A stretch of DNA of 32,888 nt from Bacteroidia bacterium (GCA_025999935.1 BNXY01000032.1:1-32888), one strand, 5' to 3'. Shown: positions 1 to 9,637, counted from the first letter of the stretch. Notes: generated by a model from the sequence alone, not told the origin. Program-made: numbers and translations.

Positions 1-884
1 ACCGCATTGGGATTCGGCTTGCCTGCTCCTGCTCCGCCGGTATTCAACAATTTGTAACCGTTGGCGGCAGCCCAAGTTAAAACGGCTTCGTTGGCGGCAA
101 CAGCTTCGTTCCACAAATTCGGGTCATTTTTTCCAAAGCTAACCAATTCGTTGGTTTTCGGATCGGAAAGATAAGGTGTTGCGCTGTTGAACAAAGGCCG
201 GGCTGCAAACATTTGCAAGCGGGCTTTGATACCCAGCACCGCTCCTTTGTGCATACGTCCGTCGTATTTGGCTTCCCATTTGTCCGGAAGTAAAGCGTAA
301 GCCTTATCGCAAAGACCCAGTGTAAAGTTGTAAGTATCCTGCAAAGAAGTACGCGGAATAAATAAGTCGTCAGTGGCTTCAAATGATTTTTCAACCAGCG
401 GCATTCCGCCGTAACGATAAAACATGCCCATGTAACGATAAGCAATAAGCGCTAAAGCTTCTCCTTTAATATAGTTTTTGATGGATTCCGTCATATCCGG
501 CACCTTGTCGATGTTTTCATAAACAATGTAACATTCGCGGATATACATCCAGTTTTGCGCAAAGTGGTCGGCGCCTGCATCGGAACCGTCGGCTCCGTTT
601 ACATTCAAACCGGCTTCACTGATTGACCAAGTGCCATGCCAGTTGTATCCCTTATAGCGTTCTCCGGAGATAGAACCTAAGGTACCGTGACTGACTCCCC
701 ATCCGGTAGGCCAACCATGTTTAAGCACATCTCTGTAACATTTTGCCAAAGCGCCTTCCGCATTTTTCGAGGTAGAATAGATTTCATCCAAATCTACAGT
801 CCCTGAGGTATCGGGCATTTCAAGAAATTCATTCTCGCAAGAGAATAAAACGATTGATAATAGTATGATAAATATCTTTTTCAT
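1..884 (-). CDS. SusD/RagB-family outer-membrane lipoprotein (3' part lies outside the window)
   Basis: The frame is open from an ATG at 884 to the window edge, giving about 294 codons of the N-terminal half; families of this type are usually 500-650 residues. The start reads MKKIFIILLSIVLFSC, a lipoprotein signal with the acceptor Cys at residue 16. Typical SusD text follows, including a TPR-like stretch (GEALALIAYRYMGMFYRYGG, then LGIKARLQMFAARPLFN). SusD proteins sit on the cell surface as a lid over the SusC channel and bind glycan. The start is 14 bases after the SusC stop, so the two genes are co-transcribed as is normal for the pair. The bound glycan cannot be read from this sequence. 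The family call is firm; only the C-terminal half is unseen. Confidence 0.93.
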   Translation of the reverse strand, partial: MKKIFIILLSIVLFSCENEFLEMPDTSGTVDLDEIYSTSKNAEGALAKCYRDVLKHGWPTGWGVSHGTLGSISGERYKGYNWHGTWSISEAGLNVNGADGSDAGADHFAQNWMYIRECYIVYENIDKVPDMTESIKNYIKGEALALIAYRYMGMFYRYGGMPLVEKSFEATDDLFIPRTSLQDTYNFTLGLCDKAYALLPDKWEAKYDGRMHKGAVLGIKARLQMFAARPLFNSATPYLSDPKTNELVSFGKNDPNLWNEAVAANEAVLTWAAANGYKLLNTGGAGAGKPNPNA

Positions 885-898
885 TGGTGTATTTTTAA

Positions 899-3800
899 TT
901 AAAACCGTACATTTAAACCTATATTAAAAACACGTGTTAACGGATAAATATAGGTACTACCGTCGGATGTTTCAGGATCAATACCTAAATCATGCATAGC
1001 GTTTTGAAATGTCCATATATTATTACCGTTTATATATACACGGAGAGAAGAGAACCCGGTTTTTTTCATAAACTTCAAACCCGGCGGAAAGGTATATCCT
1101 ATTTCCATGTTTTTTAACTTAAAATAATCATTGGCGTACATCCAATAATCACTGTTTACGTTCAAGTAGTTGTTGTCTGAAGTTGTTGTGTAAAACGCGG
1201 CGCGGGGATAAGTAATTTCTTCGCCGGCTGCAAATTTTTCCGGTGTCCAACGTCCGTCATATTGCCATTGCCAAGCATTTCCCGCATATTTATAATAAGG
1301 CATCGACATACCGCTTCCGACATAGAAAGAACCTTGCGCCGTTCCGCTAAACAACATTTTGATGTCGAATCCTTTGTAATCGAATCCGGCTTTGAATCCA
1401 TAATGATATTTCGGAAAATTCGGATTTCCGATCGGCGCTACATCTTCGTTATTAATGATACCGTCTCCGTTCAAATCCACGTAACGAATATCTCCTAAAG
1501 TGGCTTTGTTGCTCGTATAGTTATTATAGGGACGGTTGGCCAATTCTTCCACAGTATTGTATAATCCATCGCTCTTCAATCCGAATCTTTGTCCGATACT
1601 GAATCCGGTGCGGTTCATCCAATAATAAGGATTGGGCGCTTCTGCTCGATAAATTATCTTATTTTTGGAATAACTTGCATTTCCTTCAATATAATAACCC
1701 ACATCTTGAATGCGGTCTGTCCAACCCAAAACAATTTCATATCCTTTATTAGAAGTTTTACCTACATTGGCAGGCGGCACTTTACTTCTATCTACGCCAT
1801 AAATACCGGGTATAATTTCCAAAGTAGTAAGAATATCGTTTCTTTTTTCCGAGAAATAATCATACGTAAGAGAAAGTCGATTTTTCAAAAATTTCAGATC
1901 AATACCGGCATCCCATTTTTTGGCTTTTTCCCAAGTTACGGCAGCGTTTCCCAAAGTACCTTCGGCAACGCCTGCATAATAATCGCCGGGTGAATTTCCG
2001 TTATTTCCCCACCAATATCCGCCTTGATTCAATTGGTAAGTATTGGGAAGGTATAAATATCTGCGGTTACCACCCAACCGGTCATTCCCGACTTCACCGT
2101 AAGTTGCACGAATTTTTGCAAAAGTCAGATAGTCGTTTTGAGAAAAAAACTTTTCATTGGTAGGAACCCAACCTGCTGAATAGGCGGGGAAAAGGCCAAA
2201 TCGTTTTCCTTTCCGAAATTGTTCCGTACCATTGTATCCCACATTAAATTCAAGCATATAGCGGTCATCATAATTATAGGTGGCGCGTCCAACCAATCCG
2301 ATTACGCCGGATGGCGTATTGGTATTATTGCTATCGCCGGGCAAATAATATTTAGAGGCTTTCCCCAAGAATAAAGCCGATACATTATGTAAGCCGAAAC
2401 TGCCCGCCCAATCGATACCGACGTCGATATACAACTTGTTCCAGTTGCTATATCCCCATTGCGAGAAAGAGTCCGCTCCGATACTGCCTCCGAAAAATTC
2501 CAGCACATTGGGATCCGCCAAACTTCTTTGCACGGAGTAAACCGGAAGAGAAGGATTCAACCGGGTAGCTCTGTTGTAGTTGTCTTGGTAATTGACCGTG
2601 GCTTGAAATTTTAATTTTTTCAAGAGATAATCCAATTCATGTTCCATTTTAATCGTAGCATTTAACAAGGTGTTGTCTATTATCCCTGTGCCGCTGGATA
2701 ATAAATTATACACTGCATTTTGTGCGCCGAGTTGACTGTTTGTTTTGATCGCCAAAGGATTTTGAATGCTTCCTGCAACTCCGGAAAAGTTATTTATAAG
2801 ATGATTGTCAATAATACCGGGCGTATTTAGCGGGTTACTATCGTAAACATACTGCATAATCTGTTTGTAACGTCCGCCCAAATCGTACGGGTCGTTGGAA
2901 GTGCCGGGGCCTTGCGCCGTTCCATACTGAGCGGCCAAACCGATTGACATTTTTAAATTATGCAATACATTGATATCAAAATTAGACCTAAAATTGTAAC
3001 GGTCATATTTGGATTGCGTATTCGAACCATAATATTTATCGGCTTTCGTTATCCCCTGCTGAGAAAAATATCCGATAGAAGCAAAATAACGCAGCGTTTC
3101 CGTACCTCCGGAAATATTCAGATTAATTTGCGATTGCGGGCCATATTCTCCAAATTGTTCTCCATAAAGATCATGGTTTCCATAATACAAAGCCGGACTG
3201 TTTAACAAACTTTCTTTTTGAGTGGGCGATAAATTCATTGCATTTACTTCTTCCGGAGTAAAATCCCGGTTGTTTTTGAATTTCCACAAATCGATATCGC
3301 TGTACAAGAAGATATTGTTACTTGCAGCATTCGTATAACTCAAAATTTCATGATTGATTGCTTCGTTTCTCATATAAGCCCAATCATAAGAGGATAGGTT
3401 ATGCTGGAGATTCGTAGCTTTCGTCACGCCGTAATTGCTGGAAAAACTGATGGTCGGTTTGCCAACCAAGCCTCGTCTTGTCGTAACAATAATTACCCCA
3501 TTTGCAGCCCGAATACCATAAACGGCTGTGGAAGAAGCATCTTTTAGCACACTGATACCCAGTATTTCATGGGGATCCATCGAGTTTAACTCGGAAAACG
3601 CTTGCTCTGCCGGTTGTTCAACGCCGTCAATGACAATCAAAGGCGTATTATCGCCATAAGTAGCAACCCCTCTGATGCGAATAGTTGCAGCATTCATACC
3701 CGGCTCGCCGCTGGTTTGCAATCCTGTTACGCCCGGCGTGTTTCCAATAAGCGCATTGCTGATATTGGATACCGGTGTCGACACAATATCACTGCCATTC

Positions 3801-4216
3801 ACAGTTGAAATGGCTCCCGTAACGTTTACACGCTTTTGAGTTGCAAAAGCAGTTACAACCACTTGCTCCAAAGTAACGGATTGTTCTTCCATTACCACTC
3901 TGATTTCACTCCGACCTGCTACACCCACTTGCAACTTGTTCATTCCAAGATAGGTAAAAGATAAAACAGCATCCGATGGAATATTACTTAATGTAAATTT
4001 ACCATCCACGTCCGTTATCGCCACTTTACTTTCCGTGTTTGCTACGGAAACGGTTACTCCCACTAAGGTTTCTCCTGATTTGTCCGTAACAACACCTTTA
4101 ACAGTAATCAGTCCGGGATCTTGATTTGTATATCCATACGCCGATGGAATACAATACACAAATAAACACACAAAAGCCAATAGATAATGTGTGAAATGGT
4201 GTTTTTGTTTTTTCAT
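899..4216 (-). CDS. SusC/RagA-family TonB-dependent outer-membrane transporter
   Basis: This is a 1105-residue protein from the ATG at 4216. A longer frame reaches 4294, but 4216 is preferred because a signal peptide (MKKQKHHF, then a hydrophobic stretch ending near PSAYG) begins there. Next come a CarboxypepD_reg-like beta-sandwich (about residues 35-110, VKGVVTDKSGETLVGVTV), the SusC signature region (EQVVVTAFATQKR), a TonB plug with LIVIDGVEQP and ILKDASSTAVYGIRAANGVI, and a long beta-barrel. The protein ends in Phe (GLNVRF), as outer-membrane barrels do. Length is normal. It imports oligosaccharides captured with SusD, using energy from TonB-ExbBD; exbB and exbD genes lie at 10.3-12.6 kb. 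A promoter lies about 120 bases upstream, so susCD can be transcribed apart from the upstream hydrolase genes. Substrate is unknown. Confidence 0.96.
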   Translation of the reverse strand: MKKQKHHFTHYLLAFVCLFVYCIPSAYGYTNQDPGLITVKGVVTDKSGETLVGVTVSVANTESKVAITDVDGKFTLSNIPSDAVLSFTYLGMNKLQVGVAGRSEIRVVMEEQSVTLEQVVVTAFATQKRVNVTGAISTVNGSDIVSTPVSNISNALIGNTPGVTGLQTSGEPGMNAATIRIRGVATYGDNTPLIVIDGVEQPAEQAFSELNSMDPHEILGISVLKDASSTAVYGIRAANGVIIVTTRRGLVGKPTISFSSNYGVTKATNLQHNLSSYDWAYMRNEAINHEILSYTNAASNNIFLYSDIDLWKFKNNRDFTPEEVNAMNLSPTQKESLLNSPALYYGNHDLYGEQFGEYGPQSQINLNISGGTETLRYFASIGYFSQQGITKADKYYGSNTQSKYDRYNFRSNFDINVLHNLKMSIGLAAQYGTAQGPGTSNDPYDLGGRYKQIMQYVYDSNPLNTPGIIDNHLINNFSGVAGSIQNPLAIKTNSQLGAQNAVYNLLSSGTGIIDNTLLNATIKMEHELDYLLKKLKFQATVNYQDNYNRATRLNPSLPVYSVQRSLADPNVLEFFGGSIGADSFSQWGYSNWNKLYIDVGIDWAGSFGLHNVSALFLGKASKYYLPGDSNNTNTPSGVIGLVGRATYNYDDRYMLEFNVGYNGTEQFRKGKRFGLFPAYSAGWVPTNEKFFSQNDYLTFAKIRATYGEVGNDRLGGNRRYLYLPNTYQLNQGGYWWGNNGNSPGDYYAGVAEGTLGNAAVTWEKAKKWDAGIDLKFLKNRLSLTYDYFSEKRNDILTTLEIIPGIYGVDRSKVPPANVGKTSNKGYEIVLGWTDRIQDVGYYIEGNASYSKNKIIYRAEAPNPYYWMNRTGFSIGQRFGLKSDGLYNTVEELANRPYNNYTSNKATLGDIRYVDLNGDGIINNEDVAPIGNPNFPKYHYGFKAGFDYKGFDIKMLFSGTAQGSFYVGSGMSMPYYKYAGNAWQWQYDGRWTPEKFAAGEEITYPRAAFYTTTSDNNYLNVNSDYWMYANDYFKLKNMEIGYTFPPGLKFMKKTGFSSLRVYINGNNIWTFQNAMHDLGIDPETSDGSTYIYPLTRVFNIGLNVRF

Positions 4217-4338
4217 TAGATCAGCACATTTTTTACTAAAAATTAGACAATAATTATTTACTTTAACAATTATAAAGGTATTTATGCATCCCAATAGCAG
4301 GGAAACTAAAATAACTTTATAGCTGTTAATATTGGTTA

Positions 4339-4346
4339 CAAAGATA
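4339..4346 (-). promoter_or_regulatory. -7 box of the susCD promoter
   Basis: Read on the minus strand this is TATCTTTG, a perfect match to the Bacteroides -7 consensus TAnnTTTG. No good -33 TTTG is seen about 20 bases upstream, so activator dependence is possible. Transcription would begin near 4332 and leave a leader of about 115 bases before the SusC ATG. Confidence 0.6.
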
Positions 4347-4426
4347 TGGCTAATTTTGACTGATAAATTATACTTTTAGGTTCAACTCCTATACTTTTTA
4401 TCTCGTTTTTAGCCATATTATACAGA

Positions 4427-5908
4427 TTATTCATCCATATTCGTAAGTAGTTGAAAACTTTGTCGCTTTAGTTTTATTTTGAAAGAGTCTTTTATGGTTA
4501 TTTTTGAATCGGTTGGCATTGGGTATCCGTTTTCATCCGTTATCCTTTGATTATCTTCGTAGGCGTACAGAGAAACATTCGCCAAACCGGCCGGAAAAAC
4601 AAGGTCTAATTCCACGTCCTTGTCCCCTACATTTACCGCCGCCAAGGTGTATTTTCCGTTAAGTTCGCTACCGGCAACATATACGCCTTGGGTACGGTCG
4701 AAAATGGTTCGACGGATTACGGCCCCGGAAGGAAAATAGCGACACAAAAGCGACCATGTATAATACCAAGGGCGAACGTCTTCCTGCGAAGGGTCATGAA
4801 AAACTTCCGACCCTAAAATATTCCACATACCCCACAATTTAATATCTGTCGTATTGCCGGAATCATTTTTACTGTGCATAGCGTCATCCAGCATCCATGC
4901 TGCAATTCCGGAAAATCCTCCATTCATCGTTTCAATACAAAGCAAAGCCATATCCAAACCGTAAAAATAATCGTAAACCAACATATTGGCATCCGTGCCT
5001 TTGGTGAAAGGATGGTCGATTACCCGTCGCAAATATTCCTTCATCAACAAAGAGTCGGCAGGTTTATCATACTTGAAACCGGCCTCGCCCAACAGGATTT
5101 TTTTACCCGGCGGAACCTGCTGTTTGTATTTGGCCAGAATGGATGCGTAGTCGCCTTTTCGAACTTCCGCTTGTCCCGGATAGGCATGAATATCATATAT
5201 CCCAATATAGCCATCTAATTCTGCGGCAGTTTGTTTTACCCACTCTACCGAATTGTAGGGAGATGCCGGATTTTTATAATTAACCACAACATCGGGACCT
5301 GCAAATTTTACTTTTTCACTTAAACCGGGATATTGTTCCATTTTTTCTGCAAAACGCAATAACATGGATTTCCAAAATTCATAATCTCCATTGGTGGAAG
5401 CCCAATCTCCGTCCGGTTCATTAAAGATTACAAAGTATTTGATACAACTGAAACCCAAATCATTGACCAAATAATTCAGATAATCGACAGCCATATTTAC
5501 CCATTTTTCATCCGCTTTCATCGCCCATGTAGGCGGATTGTATTCTCCATAGACGACATTAATCTTTCGATCCGTGCAATACTGTAATAAACGGGAAATG
5601 GATTCGATGTTCCGCGTTTTGTCATACACGCCGGAAATCGAATCATAATACCGGTAAGGACTGTTAATCATACAACGGATATAACCCGGGCGCATGAAAT
5701 CCAGCCGGCGGAACAACTTCTGCCAGTCTTCCTCCGAGATAGAAGCGCCCCAGGCCGCAGCCTCGTCATAAGGATCCCACTCCACACCGACACCGATGTA
5801 TTCGGAACTGACAATTTCAGAAGATAGCTTGACAGTCAATTTGTTTTTGGGGCTACAAGCTCCCCAAAAAACTACGGCGACAAATAAAATTACAATTTCT
5901 TTTTTCAT
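4427..5908 (-). CDS. Lipoprotein glycoside hydrolase with clan GH-A type active site
   Basis: This is a 493-residue lipoprotein: MKKEIVILFVAVVFWGAC places the acceptor Cys at residue 18, followed by Ser-Pro-Lys, so it is probably in the outer membrane or on the surface. The body looks like a TIM-barrel hydrolase. FVIFNEPDGDW (near residue 165) carries the Asn-Glu pair typical of the acid/base in clan GH-A. KKILLGEAGF (near residue 275) is a good candidate for the strand-7 nucleophile Glu. A C-terminal region (about 400-490) looks like the beta-sandwich that often follows such barrels. It resembles GH39 or GH5-like glycosidases, but I cannot assign the family. Position between GH130 and susC suggests extracellular or periplasmic cleavage of the same glycan. 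The role as a retaining glycosidase is inferred from the two Glu motifs. Confidence 0.8.
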   Translation of the reverse strand: MKKEIVILFVAVVFWGACSPKNKLTVKLSSEIVSSEYIGVGVEWDPYDEAAAWGASISEEDWQKLFRRLDFMRPGYIRCMINSPYRYYDSISGVYDKTRNIESISRLLQYCTDRKINVVYGEYNPPTWAMKADEKWVNMAVDYLNYLVNDLGFSCIKYFVIFNEPDGDWASTNGDYEFWKSMLLRFAEKMEQYPGLSEKVKFAGPDVVVNYKNPASPYNSVEWVKQTAAELDGYIGIYDIHAYPGQAEVRKGDYASILAKYKQQVPPGKKILLGEAGFKYDKPADSLLMKEYLRRVIDHPFTKGTDANMLVYDYFYGLDMALLCIETMNGGFSGIAAWMLDDAMHSKNDSGNTTDIKLWGMWNILGSEVFHDPSQEDVRPWYYTWSLLCRYFPSGAVIRRTIFDRTQGVYVAGSELNGKYTLAAVNVGDKDVELDLVFPAGLANVSLYAYEDNQRITDENGYPMPTDSKITIKDSFKIKLKRQSFQLLTNMDE

Positions 5909-6019
5909 TTCGGTATTTTTTATTTAAACTAAAGGTTACAATTAATCCCTGTTTTATTGCTTTTTTGAACAGCAACTGTTGTCAACTATCCGCTGAATGA
6001 TACAAATCAGTCCTGATAA

Positions 6020-7036
6020 TTATACTTTCTTGAACGAATCTAATAATTTATTTACATTGCAAGTGGCAACACCCACATATTTATCGGAACATCCGTAATA
6101 GACATATAATGTGTCGTCCAAAATAACATTACCGGTTGGGAAAACACAACCTTTATAATACCCGTTTATTTCATAATCAAACTCAGGCTCCATAATGAAA
6201 GATGGGGATTTGGCAAGGATGTGCAACGGATTATCTATGTCTAACAACAAAGCGCCTACGCGATAATATCCTGTTCCGCCATCATCTACGCCGTGGTAAA
6301 GTAGCAACCAGCCCCTTTCGGTTCGAAGCGGGGGCGTGCCTCCTCCGATTTTTTCCTCCCAGGTTCCTTTTTGTCCGCTTATTAACAAATGGCTTTTTTG
6401 ATTTTCCCAATTCAAAAGGTCTTCCGACGACTTCAACCATATCGAAGGATAATCCACATTGTATTCCTCTCCGATAAATTGTTTGGGGCGGTGAAGCATC
6501 CAGTATTTCCCTTCAATTTTCTCCGGAAAAAGAATGACGTCGCGATCGTCAAGTATTGGAGACGTGATTCTTCCCAACCTTCGAAAATGCTTAAAGTCTC
6601 TCGTTACCGCCAAACCGGAATTGCCTAAGTTATTTCTCAACGCCAACGGCGCATTGATTCCACATTCGGGAAGCAGGACTTCATCATGTTGAAAATTCCA
6701 GTATTGCCCGGGAGGATACGAACGATACGCATACGTAACATAATAGTCCTCGTCGAACTTTACGATACGCGCATCTTCTACACAGCCCGAATCAAAACTG
6801 TCTTTACTCGGAAAAAATACCGGCGTATCCGAAACCCGTTTGAAATTAAATCCATCGTAACTGATGGCTAAACCCAGACGAATAACGTGTTCTTTATCAT
6901 TTCCCGCCGCTCTGTAAAGCATGTAGAAAATACCGTTATCATAAAAAACACCCGGATTACAGGTGGACAAAGATTCCCATTCATTCTTCGCTGAAGGGGA
7001 AAGGATCGGATTTTTACTATATTTTTCTAATTTCAT
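6020..7036 (-). CDS. GH130-family beta-mannoside phosphorylase or mannosidase
   Basis: This 338-residue protein has no signal peptide, so it is cytoplasmic. It has the five-bladed propeller pattern of GH130: KNPILSP at the start, NPGVFYDNGIFYMLYRA, then GCVEDARI (near residue 90) with the Glu-Asp-x-Arg block that supplies the catalytic Asp. EKIGGGTPPLRTERGWLLLYHG (near 225-245) contains the Lys and His positions that bind phosphate in characterised phosphorylases. This favours phosphorolysis over hydrolysis, though subfamily cannot be set by eye. Known GH130 enzymes act on beta-1,4- or beta-1,2-mannosides, including Man-GlcNAc and Man-Glc. The gene follows the symporter by 8 bases, so an imported mannosyl disaccharide could be its substrate. 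Family confidence is high; exact reaction is inferred. Confidence 0.9.
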   Translation of the reverse strand: MKLEKYSKNPILSPSAKNEWESLSTCNPGVFYDNGIFYMLYRAAGNDKEHVIRLGLAISYDGFNFKRVSDTPVFFPSKDSFDSGCVEDARIVKFDEDYYVTYAYRSYPPGQYWNFQHDEVLLPECGINAPLALRNNLGNSGLAVTRDFKHFRRLGRITSPILDDRDVILFPEKIEGKYWMLHRPKQFIGEEYNVDYPSIWLKSSEDLLNWENQKSHLLISGQKGTWEEKIGGGTPPLRTERGWLLLYHGVDDGGTGYYRVGALLLDIDNPLHILAKSPSFIMEPEFDYEINGYYKGCVFPTGNVILDDTLYVYYGCSDKYVGVATCNVNKLLDSFKKV

Positions 7037-7044
7037 ATCAATTG

Positions 7045-8622
7045 TTAACTAAAAATTATCCATAAAATCACACTCAGTAAAAGTAATAATATAGACCATG
7101 TAAGATAACTGTTATACCATTTTTTTGAGTTTAATTCTATCCACTCTTTTTTAAATTCTTGAACGGAAAATACCGTATTTTCCAATTTCTCCGGCGCCGC
7201 TTTTTTGCCGGATAAACTTACAATATAGATAATGATTATACTTATAACCAACAACCAAGGCACGACAAACAGAAAATGCAAATCGCCGAAAATCGCTGTT
7301 TTGAAAAATACCAACAATATGGCAACCGCCAATCCGGACATCAATCCGGCAAACGCCCCGTTTCCATTTGCCCTTTTGCTGAAAATGCCCACAAGAAACG
7401 CCGCTACAACAGGAGGAGATATGTAAGATAATATTTCTTGATAATATTTCAGCAACGAGCCGAATTTGCCGATTTGAGGCGCCCATAAAGTCGCAATAAC
7501 AATAATTACCAAGGTGGTTATTTTTCCGACCCATACAATCTTTTTCGAATCTGCATTCGGGTTCCATTGTTTATAAAAATCCATAGTAAATAAAGTAGAA
7601 CAGGAATTAAGCGCCGCACTCAAGGTTGACATCAACGCCGATAGCAATGCCGCCAAAATAACGCCCAACAAGCCTACCGGAAGCAAACGAATAATCATGG
7701 TCGGATATACCATGTCCGGACTTTCCAAATCCGGAAATAAACCCTTGGCAATCAAGCCCGGTATCGCAATAATAAACAAGGTGGTTATCGTAAGAAATCC
7801 ATTGAATAATAATCCTTTTCTTCCTTCATCCACACTCTTGGCGCTCAATACACGCTGAACCATGGTTTGATTATTCGCCCAAAAATAAATACCCAAGAAG
7901 GGCATCCCCACAATCAATCCCAACCAGGGAGTCGCCAAATCGTCGTTGGAGCGAATCAATTTGGTAAGAATATCTTCGCTCTGAAACAAATCCACAAAAT
8001 AATCTCCACCTTTCTGAAAACAGGAAAAAGCAAGAATCGCCGAACCGGTGATTAATATAACCGCTTGTACCAATTCTGTTTTAATTACCGAGGTAAGCCC
8101 GCCGGGGATTGTATAAGACGCCGCCAATATGGCAAAAATAAGAATTACCCACCGGATATCAATCTCCGGGTAAATCAGCTTAATAATCAATGCTCCGGCA
8201 TAAAGCGCTCCGGCTGCATCCAAAAAAATATTACCGAAAATACATACAATTGAAAAATAATACCGGGAACGTCTGTCAAACCGTTTTTCAAGAAACTCCG
8301 GAATGGTGAAAACCTTGGAACGGATGTATAGCGGCAACAAAAAAACGGCAAAAAATACCATAACCACCACACCCGTCAGGTTATAATTAAATACCGCCAA
8401 ACCGGTGTGGTAAGCATCTCCGGATTGCCCGATTAAGGTAGTGCTGGAAATACTGGCGGCAAACAATGAAAGACCGACTACCCACCAAGACATCGAACGC
8501 CCGGCTAAAAAATAAGATTGCGTATCCGAACTTTTTCCGGTCTTTATACCCCACCATACAATCAGAAAGACATATAAGGCAAGTATAATGATATCAATAG
8601 GGTTTATGGAAAGTGTTTGCAT
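7045..8622 (-). CDS. Sodium:solute symporter (SSS family) of the glycan locus
   Basis: From the ATG at 8622 this is a 525-residue protein with about 13 membrane segments. The frame is open to 8739, but the extra 39 codons read across the promoter region and lack membrane character, so MQTLSINPID is taken as the start. Family marks include SYFLAGRSMSWWVVGLSLFA near the N-terminus and GGLTSVIKTELVQAVILITG in the middle, close to the SSS signature. Members carry sugars, sialic acid, inositol or other small solutes across the inner membrane with Na+. Coupling to GH130 8 bases downstream suggests uptake of a mono- or disaccharide made by the lipoprotein hydrolase. Solute identity is not determined by sequence. 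Confidence 0.93.
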   Translation of the reverse strand: MQTLSINPIDIIILALYVFLIVWWGIKTGKSSDTQSYFLAGRSMSWWVVGLSLFAASISSTTLIGQSGDAYHTGLAVFNYNLTGVVVMVFFAVFLLPLYIRSKVFTIPEFLEKRFDRRSRYYFSIVCIFGNIFLDAAGALYAGALIIKLIYPEIDIRWVILIFAILAASYTIPGGLTSVIKTELVQAVILITGSAILAFSCFQKGGDYFVDLFQSEDILTKLIRSNDDLATPWLGLIVGMPFLGIYFWANNQTMVQRVLSAKSVDEGRKGLLFNGFLTITTLFIIAIPGLIAKGLFPDLESPDMVYPTMIIRLLPVGLLGVILAALLSALMSTLSAALNSCSTLFTMDFYKQWNPNADSKKIVWVGKITTLVIIVIATLWAPQIGKFGSLLKYYQEILSYISPPVVAAFLVGIFSKRANGNGAFAGLMSGLAVAILLVFFKTAIFGDLHFLFVVPWLLVISIIIIYIVSLSGKKAAPEKLENTVFSVQEFKKEWIELNSKKWYNSYLTWSILLLLLSVILWIIFS

Positions 8623-8647
8623 TTTAATTAATATATGTTTATCTTTG
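8616..8647 (+). promoter_or_regulatory. Promoter of the araC-type gene
   Basis: TTTG at 8616-8619, a 20-base spacer and TATCTTTG at 8640-8647 match both Bacteroides promoter boxes. It starts inside the first codons of the divergent symporter gene. The expected leader to the ATG at 8759 is about 105 bases. It faces and overlaps the symporter promoter. Confidence 0.6.
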
Positions 8648-8658
8648 CAAAGTGTCTG

Positions 8659-8686
8659 CAAAGGTACTTTAAAAAATGTTTGCAAA
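8659..8686 (-). promoter_or_regulatory. Promoter of the symporter-GH130 operon, with TGCAAA repeats
   Basis: On the minus strand TACCTTTG (8666-8659) is a perfect -7 box. TTTG (8686-8683) lies upstream with a 16-base spacer, shorter than the usual 19-21. TGCAAA occurs at 8646, 8657 and 8681, that is at steps of 11 and 24 bases, near whole helical turns; these may be regulator contact sites, but part of each repeat belongs to the promoter boxes. Confidence 0.45.
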
Positions 8687-8758
8687 ATACATGTTTCATG
8701 TCGATTTATTATGTTTTTTTGAACATTATTTTTGAGCAAATTTATTAAACTACACTGT

Positions 8759-9625
8759 ATGAAAGAATTTCAAAAAGAAATTACGCCATTGGCATCCGAT
8801 GATTTATTCATTGTTTTGAATCATAATTCTGCAAAATTTGATTATCCGGTACATTTTCATACCGATTTTGAAATAAATTTAGTCATGGATACCTACGGGC
8901 AACGGATTGTCGGCGATTCTATCGAAGACTTTTCCAATCTGGATTTGGTCATGATAGGCCCCAACATTCCACATGCGTGGAAAGGAGAGATTGTAGAAAA
9001 CAACCATGTAGTGACCATCCAATTTTCAGATAAATTATTGAATTTTCCTATTTTGGAAAAACGAATATTCAGCAACATTAAAAATCTATTGTACGAATCA
9101 CAAAGGGGGATTGTATTTTCTGAAAAAACAATGCTGTTAATCAAAGAGAAAATTCTCACTTTAACAAAGCAGCAAGGCTTTCAAACGGTTTTGGAGTTTT
9201 TTTCAATTCTGAACGAATTATCCATATCCGACAGAAGAATATTGGTTAGCAATCAGTTTGACGGACAAGCCATTGTCCGCACATCCAAAAGCCGGAGAAT
9301 CGCCAAAGTATGCGAGTATATTGAGAAAAACTACAAAACCCAAATCACTTTAAAAGAAATTTCATCGCTCGTAAACATGTCCGAATCGGCATTCAGCCAT
9401 TTTTTTAAAAAGAAAACCAATACTTCTTTCAAAGATTATCTGACGAATATCCGTATTACCCAAGCCTGTCAATTGTTGACAAAAACAACACATTCCATCG
9501 CCGAAATCTGCTTCGCCTGCGGATTCAACAACTTATCCAATTTTATCCGCATATTTAAAAAGAAAAAAGGGACGACCCCTTCCGATTATCGGATATTGAT
9601 TGAACAATTGTTGATAAAGTATTGA
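8759..9625 (+). CDS. AraC-family transcriptional regulator
   Basis: This is a 288-residue protein from the ATG at 8759. A TTG nine codons upstream is also in frame but is less likely. The N-terminal half is a cupin-like sensing domain: HFHTDFEINLV (near 38-48) and GPNIPHAW (near 82-89) carry the usual His positions. The C-terminal 100 residues are two helix-turn-helix units of the AraC type: ITLKEISSLVNMSESAFSHF and then SIAEICFACGFNNLSNFIRI, ending in GTTPSDYR. It is transcribed away from the symporter gene and probably controls the glycan locus in response to a sugar. This arrangement is more typical of cytosolic sugar sensing than of the hybrid two-component systems common for SusCD loci. 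Confidence 0.93.
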   Translation: MKEFQKEITPLASDDLFIVLNHNSAKFDYPVHFHTDFEINLVMDTYGQRIVGDSIEDFSNLDLVMIGPNIPHAWKGEIVENNHVVTIQFSDKLLNFPILEKRIFSNIKNLLYESQRGIVFSEKTMLLIKEKILTLTKQQGFQTVLEFFSILNELSISDRRILVSNQFDGQAIVRTSKSRRIAKVCEYIEKNYKTQITLKEISSLVNMSESAFSHFFKKKTNTSFKDYLTNIRITQACQLLTKTTHSIAEICFACGFNNLSNFIRIFKKKKGTTPSDYRILIEQLLIKY

Positions 9626-9637
9626 AATATAGCAATG

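Noticed and set aside
77..445. A 122-codon minus-strand frame inside susD
   Set aside because: It is out of frame with the SusD reading frame, which is open and family-like across the whole stretch.
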